Source of the DNA: Bryobacterales bacterium
GTDB lineage: Bacteria; Acidobacteriota; Terriglobia; Bryobacterales; Bryobacteraceae
Direction: 5' to 3'
DNA: 46,177 bases
Assembly (NCBI GenBank): GCA_003169195.1
Contig: PMQB01000208.1
Location: 15,554 to 61,730, forward strand
Under the pieces are notes generated by a model. That model was not told the DNA's origin, ran no database searches, and saw nothing but the letters and a program-made list of their open reading frames with translations. This document shows, in pieces, positions 15,899 to 24,042 of this stretch. Both the position numbers and the translations under genes were made by a program. Position 1 is the first letter of the stretch; every line of letters begins with the position of its first letter.

Positions 15899-18555
15899 GC
15901 GCCCCCGTTTCTGCGTCCCTCGAGTCTCAACGTCCGCCTCTCGACGAAGAAAATCCTTGGCCCGGACTTGACTCCTTCCGCGAATCCGATCAGCGCTTTT
16001 TCCGCGGACGCTCGCAAGAAGTTCGTGAATTGCAAGCGCTCATTGGGCGGTCTCGAATCTCAGTGCTTTATGGCGCGTCGGGAATTGGCAAAAGTTCGCT
16101 CCTTCAGGCCGGCCTTGTCCCCCTTTTGCGCGAAGACGGTTCTCTGCCCATCCGCGTTCGTCTTGATTTCTCAGCCCACGCGCCAGACCCAATTACTCAA
16201 ATTAAACGCGCCATCCTCCTCCAATCGAAAGACGCGGGCATCGAAGCGCCGCCTTCCGACGAACTCGCCAGTCTTTGGGAATATTTCCATCGTCGCGATC
16301 AAAACTTTTGGGATTCTCGCAACCGCCTCGTCACTCCTGTGCTCCTCTTTGATCAATTCGAAGAAGTCTTCACGCTCGGCAGTCCTCGCGGTATTCTCAG
16401 CCCCGCCGCTCGGGAGTTCATGACCCAGCTTTCGCAATTGGCCGAAGGGCATCCTCCCGACGAACTCCAGGAATGGCTCACCCAGCATCCCGAAGACAGC
16501 GCTAAGTTCGTCTTCCAACGTCATTATTACCGCATCGTCATCAGCATGCGAGACGATTACGTCGCTCGTTTAGACGATTTTCGCGGCCTGATCCCCTCAA
16601 TCGCAGCTCATCGTCAACGCCTTCTCGCCATGGATGGATCGGCTGCTTTGCGCGCTGCCAGTCAGTCGCCTCAACTCATCTCTCCTGCGGTCGCCGAACG
16701 CATTGTCCGATTCGTCGCTGCCGATGAAACTCCTGAGCGGGAATTGACAGAACTGACCGTCGACCCTGCGCTGCTCAGCGTCATGTGCAGCGAGTTTAAC
16801 GAAAGGCGCAAAGCGCGCGGTGAATCGAATATTACGGCGAACCTCCTCGAAGGAAGCCGTGACGAGATTCTCCGTGATTTCTACCACCGTGCCGTTGCCG
16901 GCATCCATCCCGCCGTCCGCAGCTTCCTCGAAGAACGCCTGATCATTGACCCCGGCTATCGCGATACCGTTGCTGCGAATCTCGTCCCCGATGTTCCCGG
17001 GTCCCGTGACGATGTGGACTGTCTCATCCGCCGCCGTGTCATTCGCGCTGAACAGCGCGGCCGGGTTCGTCGTATCGAAATCACCCACGATCTTCTTGTC
17101 CCTGTCATCCGCGAAAGCCGTAACAAGCGGCGCAGCGAACAACAGGCCGAAAATGAACGAACCGCCCGTCTACAAGCCGAACGGTCACTTCGCAAAACTC
17201 GCTTGGTGGTCGCACTGTTCGCCGCCATCAGCGTCTTCGCGGTCAGCGCCCTCATTGTTGCCCGCATTGCCGAGCACCACGCCACTTACAACAAGCAAAT
17301 TGCCCAAGACGCTTTAGAAGATCTCTCCGATCTCGCCGGTAGCCACTCAGTCGAAGTGCCCGACGAGGCGCCTGAGACCTTGGCCTTCCGCCAGCAGTTG
17401 ATCAACCACGCCAAGTCCATCTACAACCGCTTCCGGAAAAGTGACCTGAATAGCGAAGACCTGCGCCGTTCCGCCGCAATTGAACACTTCCGCGCCGGGG
17501 ACCTCTATCGCATGCGTGCCGATCCTGAGGCAGCCATCCGCGAGTATCAAACCGCCATCGCCGCGTTACGCGACCTGGTCCGCGATTACCCCCAACAGTC
17601 ACAATACGCGCGCGATTTGGCCGACGCCTATCTGTGGCTCGGCGAAACAGAGCGGCCAATTCCCGCCCATAACTCCGATGCAAAAACGGCCTTCGATAGC
17701 GCTGTGGCTGTTGGACTCGACCTCACCCGGCGCTTTCCTTCCGATGAAACGTTCCGCGAAAAACTTGCCGAAACCTATGATGACCGCGGCATTTTGGAAC
17801 AATTCATCGGCCTCTATCCGGCTGCCGCTACCGACTTCCGCACAGCCATCGGCATGCTCACCCCGCTTTCCACTCCCACCGCGCAACGCGACCTATCTAA
17901 CGCCAAGAACAACCTCGCACGGTTCCTCTACAAAACCGCCGGTCCCACCCCAGAAGCTATCTCTTTATTGGATGAGGCTATCGCTATTGGTGAAAAGCTG
18001 GTCAAGGCAGACCCAGGCAACGCTGAATTTAAACTGCATTTAGCTGAATTCAACAACAACTCAGCCCAATTACTTGCAGACTCAAACCAAGCGCTCGCTT
18101 CCGAGCGCAATCGTAAGGCCATTGATTTGACGCGAGATCTGGCCAAGCCTGCGTTCTATTTAACCGCCCGCCTCGGTCTCTTCATCAGCACCCGTGCCGG
18201 CATGTTTAACAAGAGGTCCGATTACGAGCAAGCCATCGCCCTCCTGCGAAACGCCACATCCCAGACAGAGGACCGCAGCTTTCATATCTGGCTTGGCGAG
18301 GCCCTCACCAACTTCGCCGAAAGCGGAAGCGCCCCAAATCCCGTCGAACTGTTGCAGGAAGCCATTCAGCAGCAGACGCAAACCGGATCAAAGTACGACC
18401 TTGTTTGGGACTACTGCCACCTAGCCTTGGAGTGTCAGAAGAACAAATCCACCGCAGCCATGCAGGCAGCGCTCTTCAATTGCCGCAGTCTGATCGGAGG
18501 CTTGCCGCCTTCCGATCAAACCGAACTCCGTCAGCTCATCAAACCGCTTGAATGA
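15895..18555 (+). CDS. nSTAND NTPase with membrane helix and TPR-like C-terminus
   Basis: An 886-residue signal-transduction ATPase. NPWPGLDSFRESDQRFFRGR near residue 20 is the usual entry to nSTAND modules. Walker A is GASGIGKSS (about 60-68) and Walker B is LLFDQFEEVF (Asp about 152). The helical and winged-helix parts run to about 400 (RIEITHDLLVPVIRESR). One transmembrane helix lies at about 437-459 (LVVALFAAISVFAVSALIVA), followed by TPR-like helical repeats from about 500 to the end. The GTG start lies within the preceding gene's stop. In the STAND class a sensor repeat region gates ATP-driven oligomerisation, so this could sense a trigger and activate the SIR2-TIR partner. Confidence 0.88.
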   Translation: MSAPVSASLESQRPPLDEENPWPGLDSFRESDQRFFRGRSQEVRELQALIGRSRISVLYGASGIGKSSLLQAGLVPLLREDGSLPIRVRLDFSAHAPDPITQIKRAILLQSKDAGIEAPPSDELASLWEYFHRRDQNFWDSRNRLVTPVLLFDQFEEVFTLGSPRGILSPAAREFMTQLSQLAEGHPPDELQEWLTQHPEDSAKFVFQRHYYRIVISMRDDYVARLDDFRGLIPSIAAHRQRLLAMDGSAALRAASQSPQLISPAVAERIVRFVAADETPERELTELTVDPALLSVMCSEFNERRKARGESNITANLLEGSRDEILRDFYHRAVAGIHPAVRSFLEERLIIDPGYRDTVAANLVPDVPGSRDDVDCLIRRRVIRAEQRGRVRRIEITHDLLVPVIRESRNKRRSEQQAENERTARLQAERSLRKTRLVVALFAAISVFAVSALIVARIAEHHATYNKQIAQDALEDLSDLAGSHSVEVPDEAPETLAFRQQLINHAKSIYNRFRKSDLNSEDLRRSAAIEHFRAGDLYRMRADPEAAIREYQTAIAALRDLVRDYPQQSQYARDLADAYLWLGETERPIPAHNSDAKTAFDSAVAVGLDLTRRFPSDETFREKLAETYDDRGILEQFIGLYPAAATDFRTAIGMLTPLSTPTAQRDLSNAKNNLARFLYKTAGPTPEAISLLDEAIAIGEKLVKADPGNAEFKLHLAEFNNNSAQLLADSNQALASERNRKAIDLTRDLAKPAFYLTARLGLFISTRAGMFNKRSDYEQAIALLRNATSQTEDRSFHIWLGEALTNFAESGSAPNPVELLQEAIQQQTQTGSKYDLVWDYCHLALECQKNKSTAAMQAALFNCRSLIGGLPPSDQTELRQLIKPLE

Positions 18556-18568
18556 TCAATTCGATCGC

Positions 18569-19714
18569 CTAAAACAAGTACTTGTACTCCAATCTCATGA
18601 TCTCCTTATACCAGCGCGAATTCGTCACCGCTTCACCATATCCCAGATATATCGATTGATGTTTATGAAAGGAGATCCTCGCTCCTATCTTCACGTTCAC
18701 AATATTCGTTCCGGCTGCTGACACTTCCGGCACCGCTCCCTGAACAGCCGCAGTTGCACTCGTGTAATACCCATCGAACACATGCCAGCCCACAAACTCG
18801 AGCAACGGCGTAACGGCTACCTCCGGCTTGGGTTTAAATTGATATCCCATCCCCAAGCCATATTCCAAAACATCACCGGAAAAAGCGTTCGGTGAGGAAG
18901 CGGTCGGATAACCTGCCGATCCGCTAAGTGGATGTAAGTCCCCAAATTGACCCAATAAGCTGACATGCTCGTTGAGTCGGTGGTTCAGCAGTACCAGTGG
19001 CTGCACGCTGTAATGATTCGTACCCAAGCCCTGCGAAACATCACCGGTAGGAGTGACCGCCGAAAACTGGAAAGTCAGATAAGTACGCTCCGAAGCCACC
19101 AGCGCAAACTTTAAACCTGCCACGAAATCTCCAAAGCCGTTACCACTGGCCATCGGCCCACCCACGGTCGCCGTATATTGAATTGAGCGCTCTGGTAGAT
19201 CCGCGAAGAACGACAACCGCCGTGTGGGCGCGTATTCCAAATTGACGTGCACTTCTTGCGCATTCACTCGCGCAGCTATCCCCGGCCCCGGTCCGGGCGC
19301 ATTCGGATCGTACGCCGGGTTTGTTGAAGGAAGTCCCCGATAACATCCGCATTTGCCATAGAAGAACTCGGCGCGATCTGGATCCTCTATTGAGAATTCA
19401 GCATCGAAGCGCACGCGGATCTGAGTGCGAACAATCGCGTCCTCAATGTACCCGCCGGTAAAGCTGCCCTCCATGCGCGGCTTAGCCACCTTGACTTTCT
19501 TTGGATTGCTCTTTGTCGCCTGACCATCCGGCAAGTACGAGCGGAATTCGAAAACGTCCCGGTACGTCGGCATTGTCAGAGTCGACTGCGCGCTTGCCAC
19601 AGATACAAAAATGGCTAGGCACCACGCAATTTTCCTAGCGCGCTGGAGCCTGATTCCGTTGCCATTCCCGATCAAGCCTCGGTTGTGTATGAGTTCTCCT
19701 GATGAAATCCGCAT
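18569..19714 (-). CDS. Outer-membrane beta-barrel protein, transporter/phenol-MetA-degradation-like
   Basis: A 381-residue exported protein. A signal peptide (IAWCLAIFVSVASAQS) follows a short N-terminal extension. The rest is rich in alternating beta strands with aromatic girdle residues and ends in LEYKYLF, the C-terminal Phe signature for outer-membrane insertion. The start at 19714 is preceded by AGAGGA; an upstream start at 19780 would add 22 residues without a ribosome site. The substrate is unknown. It is convergent with the nSTAND gene, only 13 bases apart. Confidence 0.75.
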   Translation of the reverse strand: MRISSGELIHNRGLIGNGNGIRLQRARKIAWCLAIFVSVASAQSTLTMPTYRDVFEFRSYLPDGQATKSNPKKVKVAKPRMEGSFTGGYIEDAIVRTQIRVRFDAEFSIEDPDRAEFFYGKCGCYRGLPSTNPAYDPNAPGPGPGIAARVNAQEVHVNLEYAPTRRLSFFADLPERSIQYTATVGGPMASGNGFGDFVAGLKFALVASERTYLTFQFSAVTPTGDVSQGLGTNHYSVQPLVLLNHRLNEHVSLLGQFGDLHPLSGSAGYPTASSPNAFSGDVLEYGLGMGYQFKPKPEVAVTPLLEFVGWHVFDGYYTSATAAVQGAVPEVSAAGTNIVNVKIGARISFHKHQSIYLGYGEAVTNSRWYKEIMRLEYKYLF

Positions 19715-20238
19715 TTGATCCTCTTTGTTTATTAGTAGTCGCGGTCGCCCGACCGTTTCACGAAGAGGCACCAAACTCACACCTTTCGAAGCTCACTTCT
19801 TTCCAAACTTCCACAAATGAGTACACCCAAAGTGTGTCCCAAAAGAATGTGGCGGCGTCGTGCGTGGCTGCTAACGGATTCTCAAGTGGCTCCCTAAAAG
19901 ACATACAGGGCAGAAACCGTTTCAAACCGATGAGTGGAGTACCGGCGAAACTGATTTCTACCCTGAGTGTTGGGCCTATCGCCGAAGCAACCAGCCCAAT
20001 GCCAACATTGCGAACTATCCGGGCGCGGATTCCTAAACTGCAGCCACCTCCCCCGAGATTACCTGCCGATCAAGCATCCGCGCCGGATCTGTTAAAGTTG
20101 TACCGCGAAGCAGCTTCGAAAGCTAGCGCAATTCTCCTCTTCTCGTATGCTTTTCAACACGTTTTATCTCCTGTTATCACCGTTACTTATGAACACTTCG
20201 CTGTTTGAAAAGTGTGGAAAAAACAAGGATGGCCATTT
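19715..20238. other. Intergenic stretch with a possible gene remnant
   Basis: About 520 bases without a convincing gene. The longest plus-strand frame (19702-20208) starts inside the outer-membrane gene, is Pro/Ser/Ala-rich, lacks motifs and looks spurious. A different plus-strand frame, open from 19875 to the stop at 20034-20036, encodes a Trp/Tyr/Asn-rich peptide (ECWAYRRSNQPNANIANYP) that reads like a decayed protein C-terminus. No tRNA-like or terminator-like structure was seen. Confidence 0.3.
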
Positions 20239-21402
20239 ATGTTGAGTGTTCTCGGCAAGTCAATCACCGGATCTTCCATTCTCAAAATCGATCACAACGC
20301 CGCTTTGCTCGCGGTCGATGACCTCCTGCGCCCCGAACCAATCGACTCCTTTGTCGCCCCCGGCTTCATCGACCTGCAAGTCAACGGCTTCGCTGGCGTC
20401 GATTACAACGACCCCGCATCCTCGCACGAAGCCATCTCCCGCTCCATTCAGAAAATGTTCAGCACCGGCGTCACGCGCTTCTACGCCACCATCATCACTG
20501 GCTCCGAAGAACGCATCACCGGCGCCATCAAAAATCTAGTCGCGGCCAAAAACAAATTCACCGCCGCCAACATGCCCGAAGGCGAAGCCCTTGCCGGCCT
20601 CCACATCGAAGGCCCGCATCTCTCACCCGAAGACGGCCCGCGCGGCGCTCATCCGCTCGAACACATCCGGCCGCCCAGCATCGACGAATTCAATCGCTGG
20701 CAGCAAGTCGCCGATGGCAACATTCGCCTCATTACCATCTCGCCCGAATGGCCCGAAGCTCCCGCCTACATCAACGCCATCGTGCGCGAAGGCGTCGTCG
20801 CCAGCATCGGCCACACCAAAGCCAACGCCGATCAAATCAAAACCGCCGTCGACGCCGGCGCCACCATGTCCACCCACTTGGGCAACGCCGCGCATGCCAC
20901 CCTTCACAAAACACAAAACTATATATGGGACCAGCTCGCCGACGAACGCCTCACCGCGAGCTTTATCGTCGACGGCATTCACATCCCCCGCGTCTTCGTT
21001 CACTCGGCGATGCGCGCCAAAGGTCTCGACCGCAGCGTCTTAGTCACCGACGCCGTCATGCCCGCTATGTGTGAACCAGGCCCGTATAAGTTGGGGCAAG
21101 TGGAAGTAGAATTACGGCCCAACGGCAGCGTGGTGCTCCGTGGCGGCAATCGTCTCGCTGGGTCCGCCGTCCGCATGAATTGGGCCATTGCTAACACGGT
21201 CAAACTGGGCGCCGTCAGCCTCTCCCAAGCCATTTCCATGGCTACCACCAACGCCGCTCGCGTCGGTCGCCTCTACGGACGCCAGCGCGGCCTCGTCCCT
21301 GGTGAGAAAGCCGACTTAGTCCGTTTCACCTGGGACCCCGAACATTTTCAACTCACCGTACTAGAAACAATCGTGGCTGGTAATTCGGCGTATAAGTCGT
21401 AA
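20239..21402 (+). CDS. nagA: N-acetylglucosamine-6-phosphate deacetylase
   Basis: Metal-dependent amidohydrolase releasing acetate from GlcNAc-6-P in amino-sugar recycling. The motifs are APGFIDLQVNGFAGVDYND, HIEGPHLS with the metal-site Glu, GHTKA, STHLGNAAHA and LVTDAVMPA with the catalytic Asp. The first motif has QVNGFAG in place of the HxHG-type motif, as is common in the NagA branch. I chose ATG 20239, preceded by AAGGA at good spacing, over GTG 20212, which lacks a ribosome site. The gene ends 18 bases before the superoxide dismutase gene. Confidence 0.9.
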   Translation: MLSVLGKSITGSSILKIDHNAALLAVDDLLRPEPIDSFVAPGFIDLQVNGFAGVDYNDPASSHEAISRSIQKMFSTGVTRFYATIITGSEERITGAIKNLVAAKNKFTAANMPEGEALAGLHIEGPHLSPEDGPRGAHPLEHIRPPSIDEFNRWQQVADGNIRLITISPEWPEAPAYINAIVREGVVASIGHTKANADQIKTAVDAGATMSTHLGNAAHATLHKTQNYIWDQLADERLTASFIVDGIHIPRVFVHSAMRAKGLDRSVLVTDAVMPAMCEPGPYKLGQVEVELRPNGSVVLRGGNRLAGSAVRMNWAIANTVKLGAVSLSQAISMATTNAARVGRLYGRQRGLVPGEKADLVRFTWDPEHFQLTVLETIVAGNSAYKS

Positions 21403-21420
21403 TATGGTAGGTGGATAACA

Positions 21421-22026
21421 ATGGCATTCACTCTTCCGAACCTACCCTACGCACCTGACGCGCTTGAGCCGCATATCGATAAAGCCACCATGGAGATTCA
21501 CCATGGCAAGCACCACGCAGCCTACGTCAACAATCTCAACAAGGCGCTGGAATCCGCCCCTGAGTTGCAAAACAAAACCATCGAACAATTATTGGCCAAC
21601 AACTTGGCGGTCGTAACCGACACCATTAAGACAGCCGTTCGCAACAACGGCGGCGGACACTACAACCATTCCTTGTTCTGGACTCTTCTCTCGCCCAACG
21701 GCGGCGGCGCACCCACCGGCGACATTGCCAGCGTCATGACCGGCACCTTCGGCAGCTTTGACGCCTTCAAAGAAAAATTCGCCGCGGCCGCCACCACCCG
21801 CTTCGGCTCCGGCTGGGCTTGGCTCGTCAAAGATGCCGCTGGCAAATTTGATATCTTGTCAACCCCTAATCAAGACACACCCATCATGGACGGCAAGAAA
21901 GCCATTCTTGGCCTCGATGTATGGGAACACGCCTATTACCTGAAGTATCAAAACCGCCGTCCCGAGTACATCGCCGCTTGGTGGAATGTCATCAACTGGG
22001 ACACCGTCAACAGCCAGTTAAAGTAG
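21421..22026 (+). CDS. Superoxide dismutase, Fe/Mn family
   Basis: Converts superoxide to oxygen and peroxide in the cytoplasm. The 201-residue protein has the full metal set: His27 (MEIHHGKHH), His83 (HYNHSLFW), Asp166 and His170 (LDVWEHAYY). GSGWAWLV and the C-terminal [18 protein letters not shown] are canonical. The Gly-Gly-Gly before HYNHSLFW resembles Mn-type enzymes, but Fe versus Mn (sodB versus sodA) cannot be settled by reading. No signal peptide is present. The ATG start follows AGGTGGA. Confidence 0.97.
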   Translation: MAFTLPNLPYAPDALEPHIDKATMEIHHGKHHAAYVNNLNKALESAPELQNKTIEQLLANNLAVVTDTIKTAVRNNGGGHYNHSLFWTLLSPNGGGAPTGDIASVMTGTFGSFDAFKEKFAAAATTRFGSGWAWLVKDAAGKFDILSTPNQDTPIMDGKKAILGLDVWEHAYYLKYQNRRPEYIAAWWNVINWDTVNSQLK

Positions 22027-22065
22027 CCCCTCCCCGTATTGTGCAAGCGTTTTTCTCGGTTGGTT

Positions 22066-22071
22066 TAGAAT
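22066..22071 (+). promoter_or_regulatory. Possible -10 box for the tRNA-Val gene
   Basis: TAGAAT lies 20 bases before the tRNA 5' end. A TTGTGC at 22039-22044 is a possible -35 but the 21-base spacing is long. Confidence 0.3.
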
Positions 22072-22091
22072 AGAAGAACGCCTTGCACTTC

Positions 22092-22134
22092 GGGCGCGTA
22101 GCTCAGTTGGTTAGAGCGCCTGCTTCACACGCAG
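22092..22134 (+). tRNA. tRNA-Val(CAC), 5' half only, interrupted at the prophage attachment site
   Basis: GGGCGCG acceptor strand, TA, D-stem GCTC/GAGC (22101-22104, 22114-22117) with AGTTGGTTA loop, and anticodon stem CCTGC (22119-22123). The loop TTCACAC contains anticodon CAC at 22126-22128. The 3' side of the stem reads GCAG and then departs from tRNA sequence (T at 22135 where G is needed). No variable loop, T-arm or 3' acceptor strand follows within the next 170 bases. The remaining half must lie at the other prophage end, outside the window, or be lost. Confidence 0.85.
22124..22134 (+). other. Probable attachment-site core (attL) in the tRNA anticodon loop and stem
   Basis: Identity to tRNA-Val stops after TTCACACGCAG; AT-rich phage-like sequence and the integrase gene follow. 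Tyrosine integrases commonly cross over in anticodon loops. The exact core can be set only by comparison with the other prophage end. Confidence 0.6.
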
Positions 22135-22174
22135 TATATCATCGTTGATTACAAAGGACTTAGGCATCTAAAAA

Positions 22175-22282
22175 TGGGAAGATATGGGAAGATTCGATTT
22201 CCACAGGCTATCTTTTTGATATTTTCTGGTACTGCTACTAGTCTATCGATGATGAATCTTCCCACAGCAGCGAATCTTCCCA
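22175..22282. repeat. Paired 9-bp repeats near attL, putative integrase arm-type sites
   Basis: TGGGAAGAT occurs at 22175-22183 and 22185-22193; its reverse complement ATCTTCCCA occurs at 22256-22264 and 22274-22282. The inner copies extend to a shared 12-mer (TGGGAAGATTCG and CGAATCTTCCCA). Two close direct copies facing two inverted copies, between the attachment core and int, match the layout of arm-type integrase binding sites. Confidence 0.55.
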
Positions 22283-22304
22283 CTCAGTGGTAACTGATCA
22301 GAGA

Positions 22305-23534
22305 TCACTTTTTGTTGTTTGTTCCCACTGGGCTTAACACTGTTTTCTGGCCCTTCGTGAACAACTGCTGGACAGCTTTCTTGCGACTGGATTCCTTACC
22401 TTGCATGTACACACCACGGGTCACATCAGGGTTGCTATGACCCGCCTGGAGTTGAATGCTTTTATCCGAGGCACCATCGTCGTGTAGTTCAGTGATGACG
22501 CCACGCCGGAAAGTCGCAAACGTCACGTTGCCGACTCCAGCGGCGGTAGCTGCCGGTTTTAAGACACGCTTCAGCCAGTTCGCGGCGTTTATTGGTGTGC
22601 CCTTTCGTGAAGCGAAAATAAAGTCATCGATGTCCGCGCGTTCATTCCACTCTTTCCACGCCGCAAGTTCTGTAGCAATCTCTTCGGGCAACCACAGCTC
22701 TCGGTTCCCCGCTTGAGTCTTCACTTTCCCTTCCTTGTTGTGTCGGTTAACTTTGGAATCTATTCTCATCTTGAGACCAGCGAAATCGTTCCATCTGATC
22801 GCAAACAGTTCCCCCCGCCGCGCTCCGCCAAAATATAAGAGATTGGCTATCAGCTTGTCACGGCGAGTTGGAAGTCGTTCGATAGTTCGAAGCGCCTCAT
22901 CAAGTTCTGTTGCGACTCTTTTAACAGGCCGACAGTCTGGCAGCTTGATGTCTACAGCCGGGTTTGTGGTGATGACTCCGGTGCCATGAGCCAGCCGAAA
23001 AATAGAACTTGTGTGAATTCGGCAGTGTTGCACCACGGTTTTTGAATAGCCGCTTGCTAGCTTTTTGTAGAAGCTTTTAATCTCTTTGTCGGTCACGTCG
23101 CGGAGCAAACGATCCCCAAACTCTGGGTACAATTTGGTCTCAAAGTAGTAGGTCTCATTGTGGTGCCTCGTGTCCTCGTTCCAGTCAACTCGGTGTTTGG
23201 GGAGCCAAATGGTCTCACAGTACTGTTTGAATGTGAGGGTCTTCGCCGGAACCGTTGTTAGCACTGGTGTTGTTGAAGGGCTTGAGTGCATGATGGAATC
23301 ACAAATTGTGCGCCACAATTCTTTAGCAGCGGTCGGCGACTTGAGCCCTTCACCATGTTTCACCACCGGCCCAAGATCGTGCTGACCTCCGTGAGCCTTG
23401 TAGCGGCCACCCGGTTTACTTGGATCGGCCTTGTACTCCTGCCATTTAGCTATCCATCGCAACCCATCCGCAGTTTTTTGTTTGGTGACCCAGCCGTGGC
23501 CGATTGGTCCCAGTCCCATTGATTTTCTAGGCAT
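22305..23534 (-). CDS. int: Prophage tyrosine recombinase (integrase)
   Basis: Site-specific recombinase for integration and excision, 409 residues. An N-terminal arm-binding-like region (AKWQEYKADPSKPGGRYKAH) and a SAM-like core-binding domain (about 100-190) precede the catalytic domain. Arg239 in GGARRGEL, Lys272, Arg343 in TFRRGVIT, His366 in AGHSNPD and the nucleophile Tyr376 in RGVYMQG are visible. The usual box II His (HxxR) aligns with Ala340. Its 3' end points to the attachment site 170 bases away. The start codon is inside a 9-bp inverted repeat, suggesting autoregulation. Confidence 0.95.
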   Translation of the reverse strand: MPRKSMGLGPIGHGWVTKQKTADGLRWIAKWQEYKADPSKPGGRYKAHGGQHDLGPVVKHGEGLKSPTAAKELWRTICDSIMHSSPSTTPVLTTVPAKTLTFKQYCETIWLPKHRVDWNEDTRHHNETYYFETKLYPEFGDRLLRDVTDKEIKSFYKKLASGYSKTVVQHCRIHTSSIFRLAHGTGVITTNPAVDIKLPDCRPVKRVATELDEALRTIERLPTRRDKLIANLLYFGGARRGELFAIRWNDFAGLKMRIDSKVNRHNKEGKVKTQAGNRELWLPEEIATELAAWKEWNERADIDDFIFASRKGTPINAANWLKRVLKPAATAAGVGNVTFATFRRGVITELHDDGASDKSIQLQAGHSNPDVTRGVYMQGKESSRKKAVQQLFTKGQKTVLSPVGTNNKK

Positions 23535-23555
23535 GTATGCAGGGTAGCATACATG
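23532..23555. promoter_or_regulatory. 9-bp inverted repeat overlapping the integrase start
   Basis: CATGTATGC, a 6-base spacer AGGGTA, then GCATACATG. The int ATG (complement of 23532-23534) lies at the edge of one arm. On the coding strand the other arm contains TATGCT, a plausible -10. This is a good candidate operator for int control, possibly bound by the adjacent HTH protein. Confidence 0.5.
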
Positions 23556-23557
23556 AT

Positions 23558-23995
23558 CTACTGCGTGTCGTGGGAACTTTGATATTTCATTTTCAGTGTG
23601 GTGTGACGCGCTGCCCTCATGAAATCGTGGAGTTCTGTCTCAACAAACATTGGAGCGGAGTCGGGGCCACCGGGACGATAGTGAGGAATGATTGGTTCAG
23701 CGCGGCTGGTGTGGTCGTAGACCCATTGAGGCTTCTTCCCCAGCACCTGCGCAGCCCTTGCGACATCGACATAGTCGCTTTTGAACTCTTCTCGGCCACC
23801 CACCCACGGCACCTTTTTGGGTCTCCCCTTTGGCTTCTTCTTTTTTACGGCCCCCGCCAATCCCACATCCCTCTCCCAATCCGCCCGCTCCTCGTCCGTG
23901 AGCTTCGGCAATTTTTCAAGCGCCGCGATCACTCCATCAAGTCCGCTCAGCAGCGCGGCGCACTCACCCTGGATACTGATTGGTTGTGTAGCCAT
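23558..23995 (-). CDS. Excisionase-like HTH DNA-binding protein
   Basis: A 145-residue protein next to int. The C-terminal part (about 72-125) resembles a MerR/excisionase-type winged helix: SDYVDVARAAQVLGKKPQWV is the helix-turn-helix and PIIPHYRPGGPDSAPMF the wing. A basic AT-hook-like stretch KKKKPKGRPKK precedes it, and the N-terminus is a short acidic helix region. The position suggests a recombination directionality factor or int regulator. No experimental family assignment is possible from reading. Confidence 0.65.
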   Translation of the reverse strand: MATQPISIQGECAALLSGLDGVIAALEKLPKLTDEERADWERDVGLAGAVKKKKPKGRPKKVPWVGGREEFKSDYVDVARAAQVLGKKPQWVYDHTSRAEPIIPHYRPGGPDSAPMFVETELHDFMRAARHTTLKMKYQSSHDTQ

Positions 23996-24042
23996 ACCGA
24001 TCCAGTGCCCGCCGCCCCAGCAAACTCTTATGCGGATTTTTA

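Noticed and set aside
19899-19925. HTGQKPF-like C2H2 zinc-finger linker in an open frame
   Set aside because: No Cys/His finger residues surround it and such linkers are eukaryotic; coincidence.
19702-20208. 168-codon plus-strand open frame between the outer-membrane gene and nagA
   Set aside because: It starts inside the 5' end of the opposite-strand gene, has no ribosome site or domain, and its Pro/Ser/Ala composition looks non-coding.
22092-22134. Complete tRNA gene
   Set aside because: The anticodon stem lacks its last pair and no T-arm or acceptor 3' strand follows.
22135-22304. Possible group I intron in the tRNA-Val anticodon arm
   Set aside because: No 3' tRNA half follows within 170 bases, the sequence lacks intron core elements that I can see, and the integrase gene begins right there; prophage insertion explains the break.
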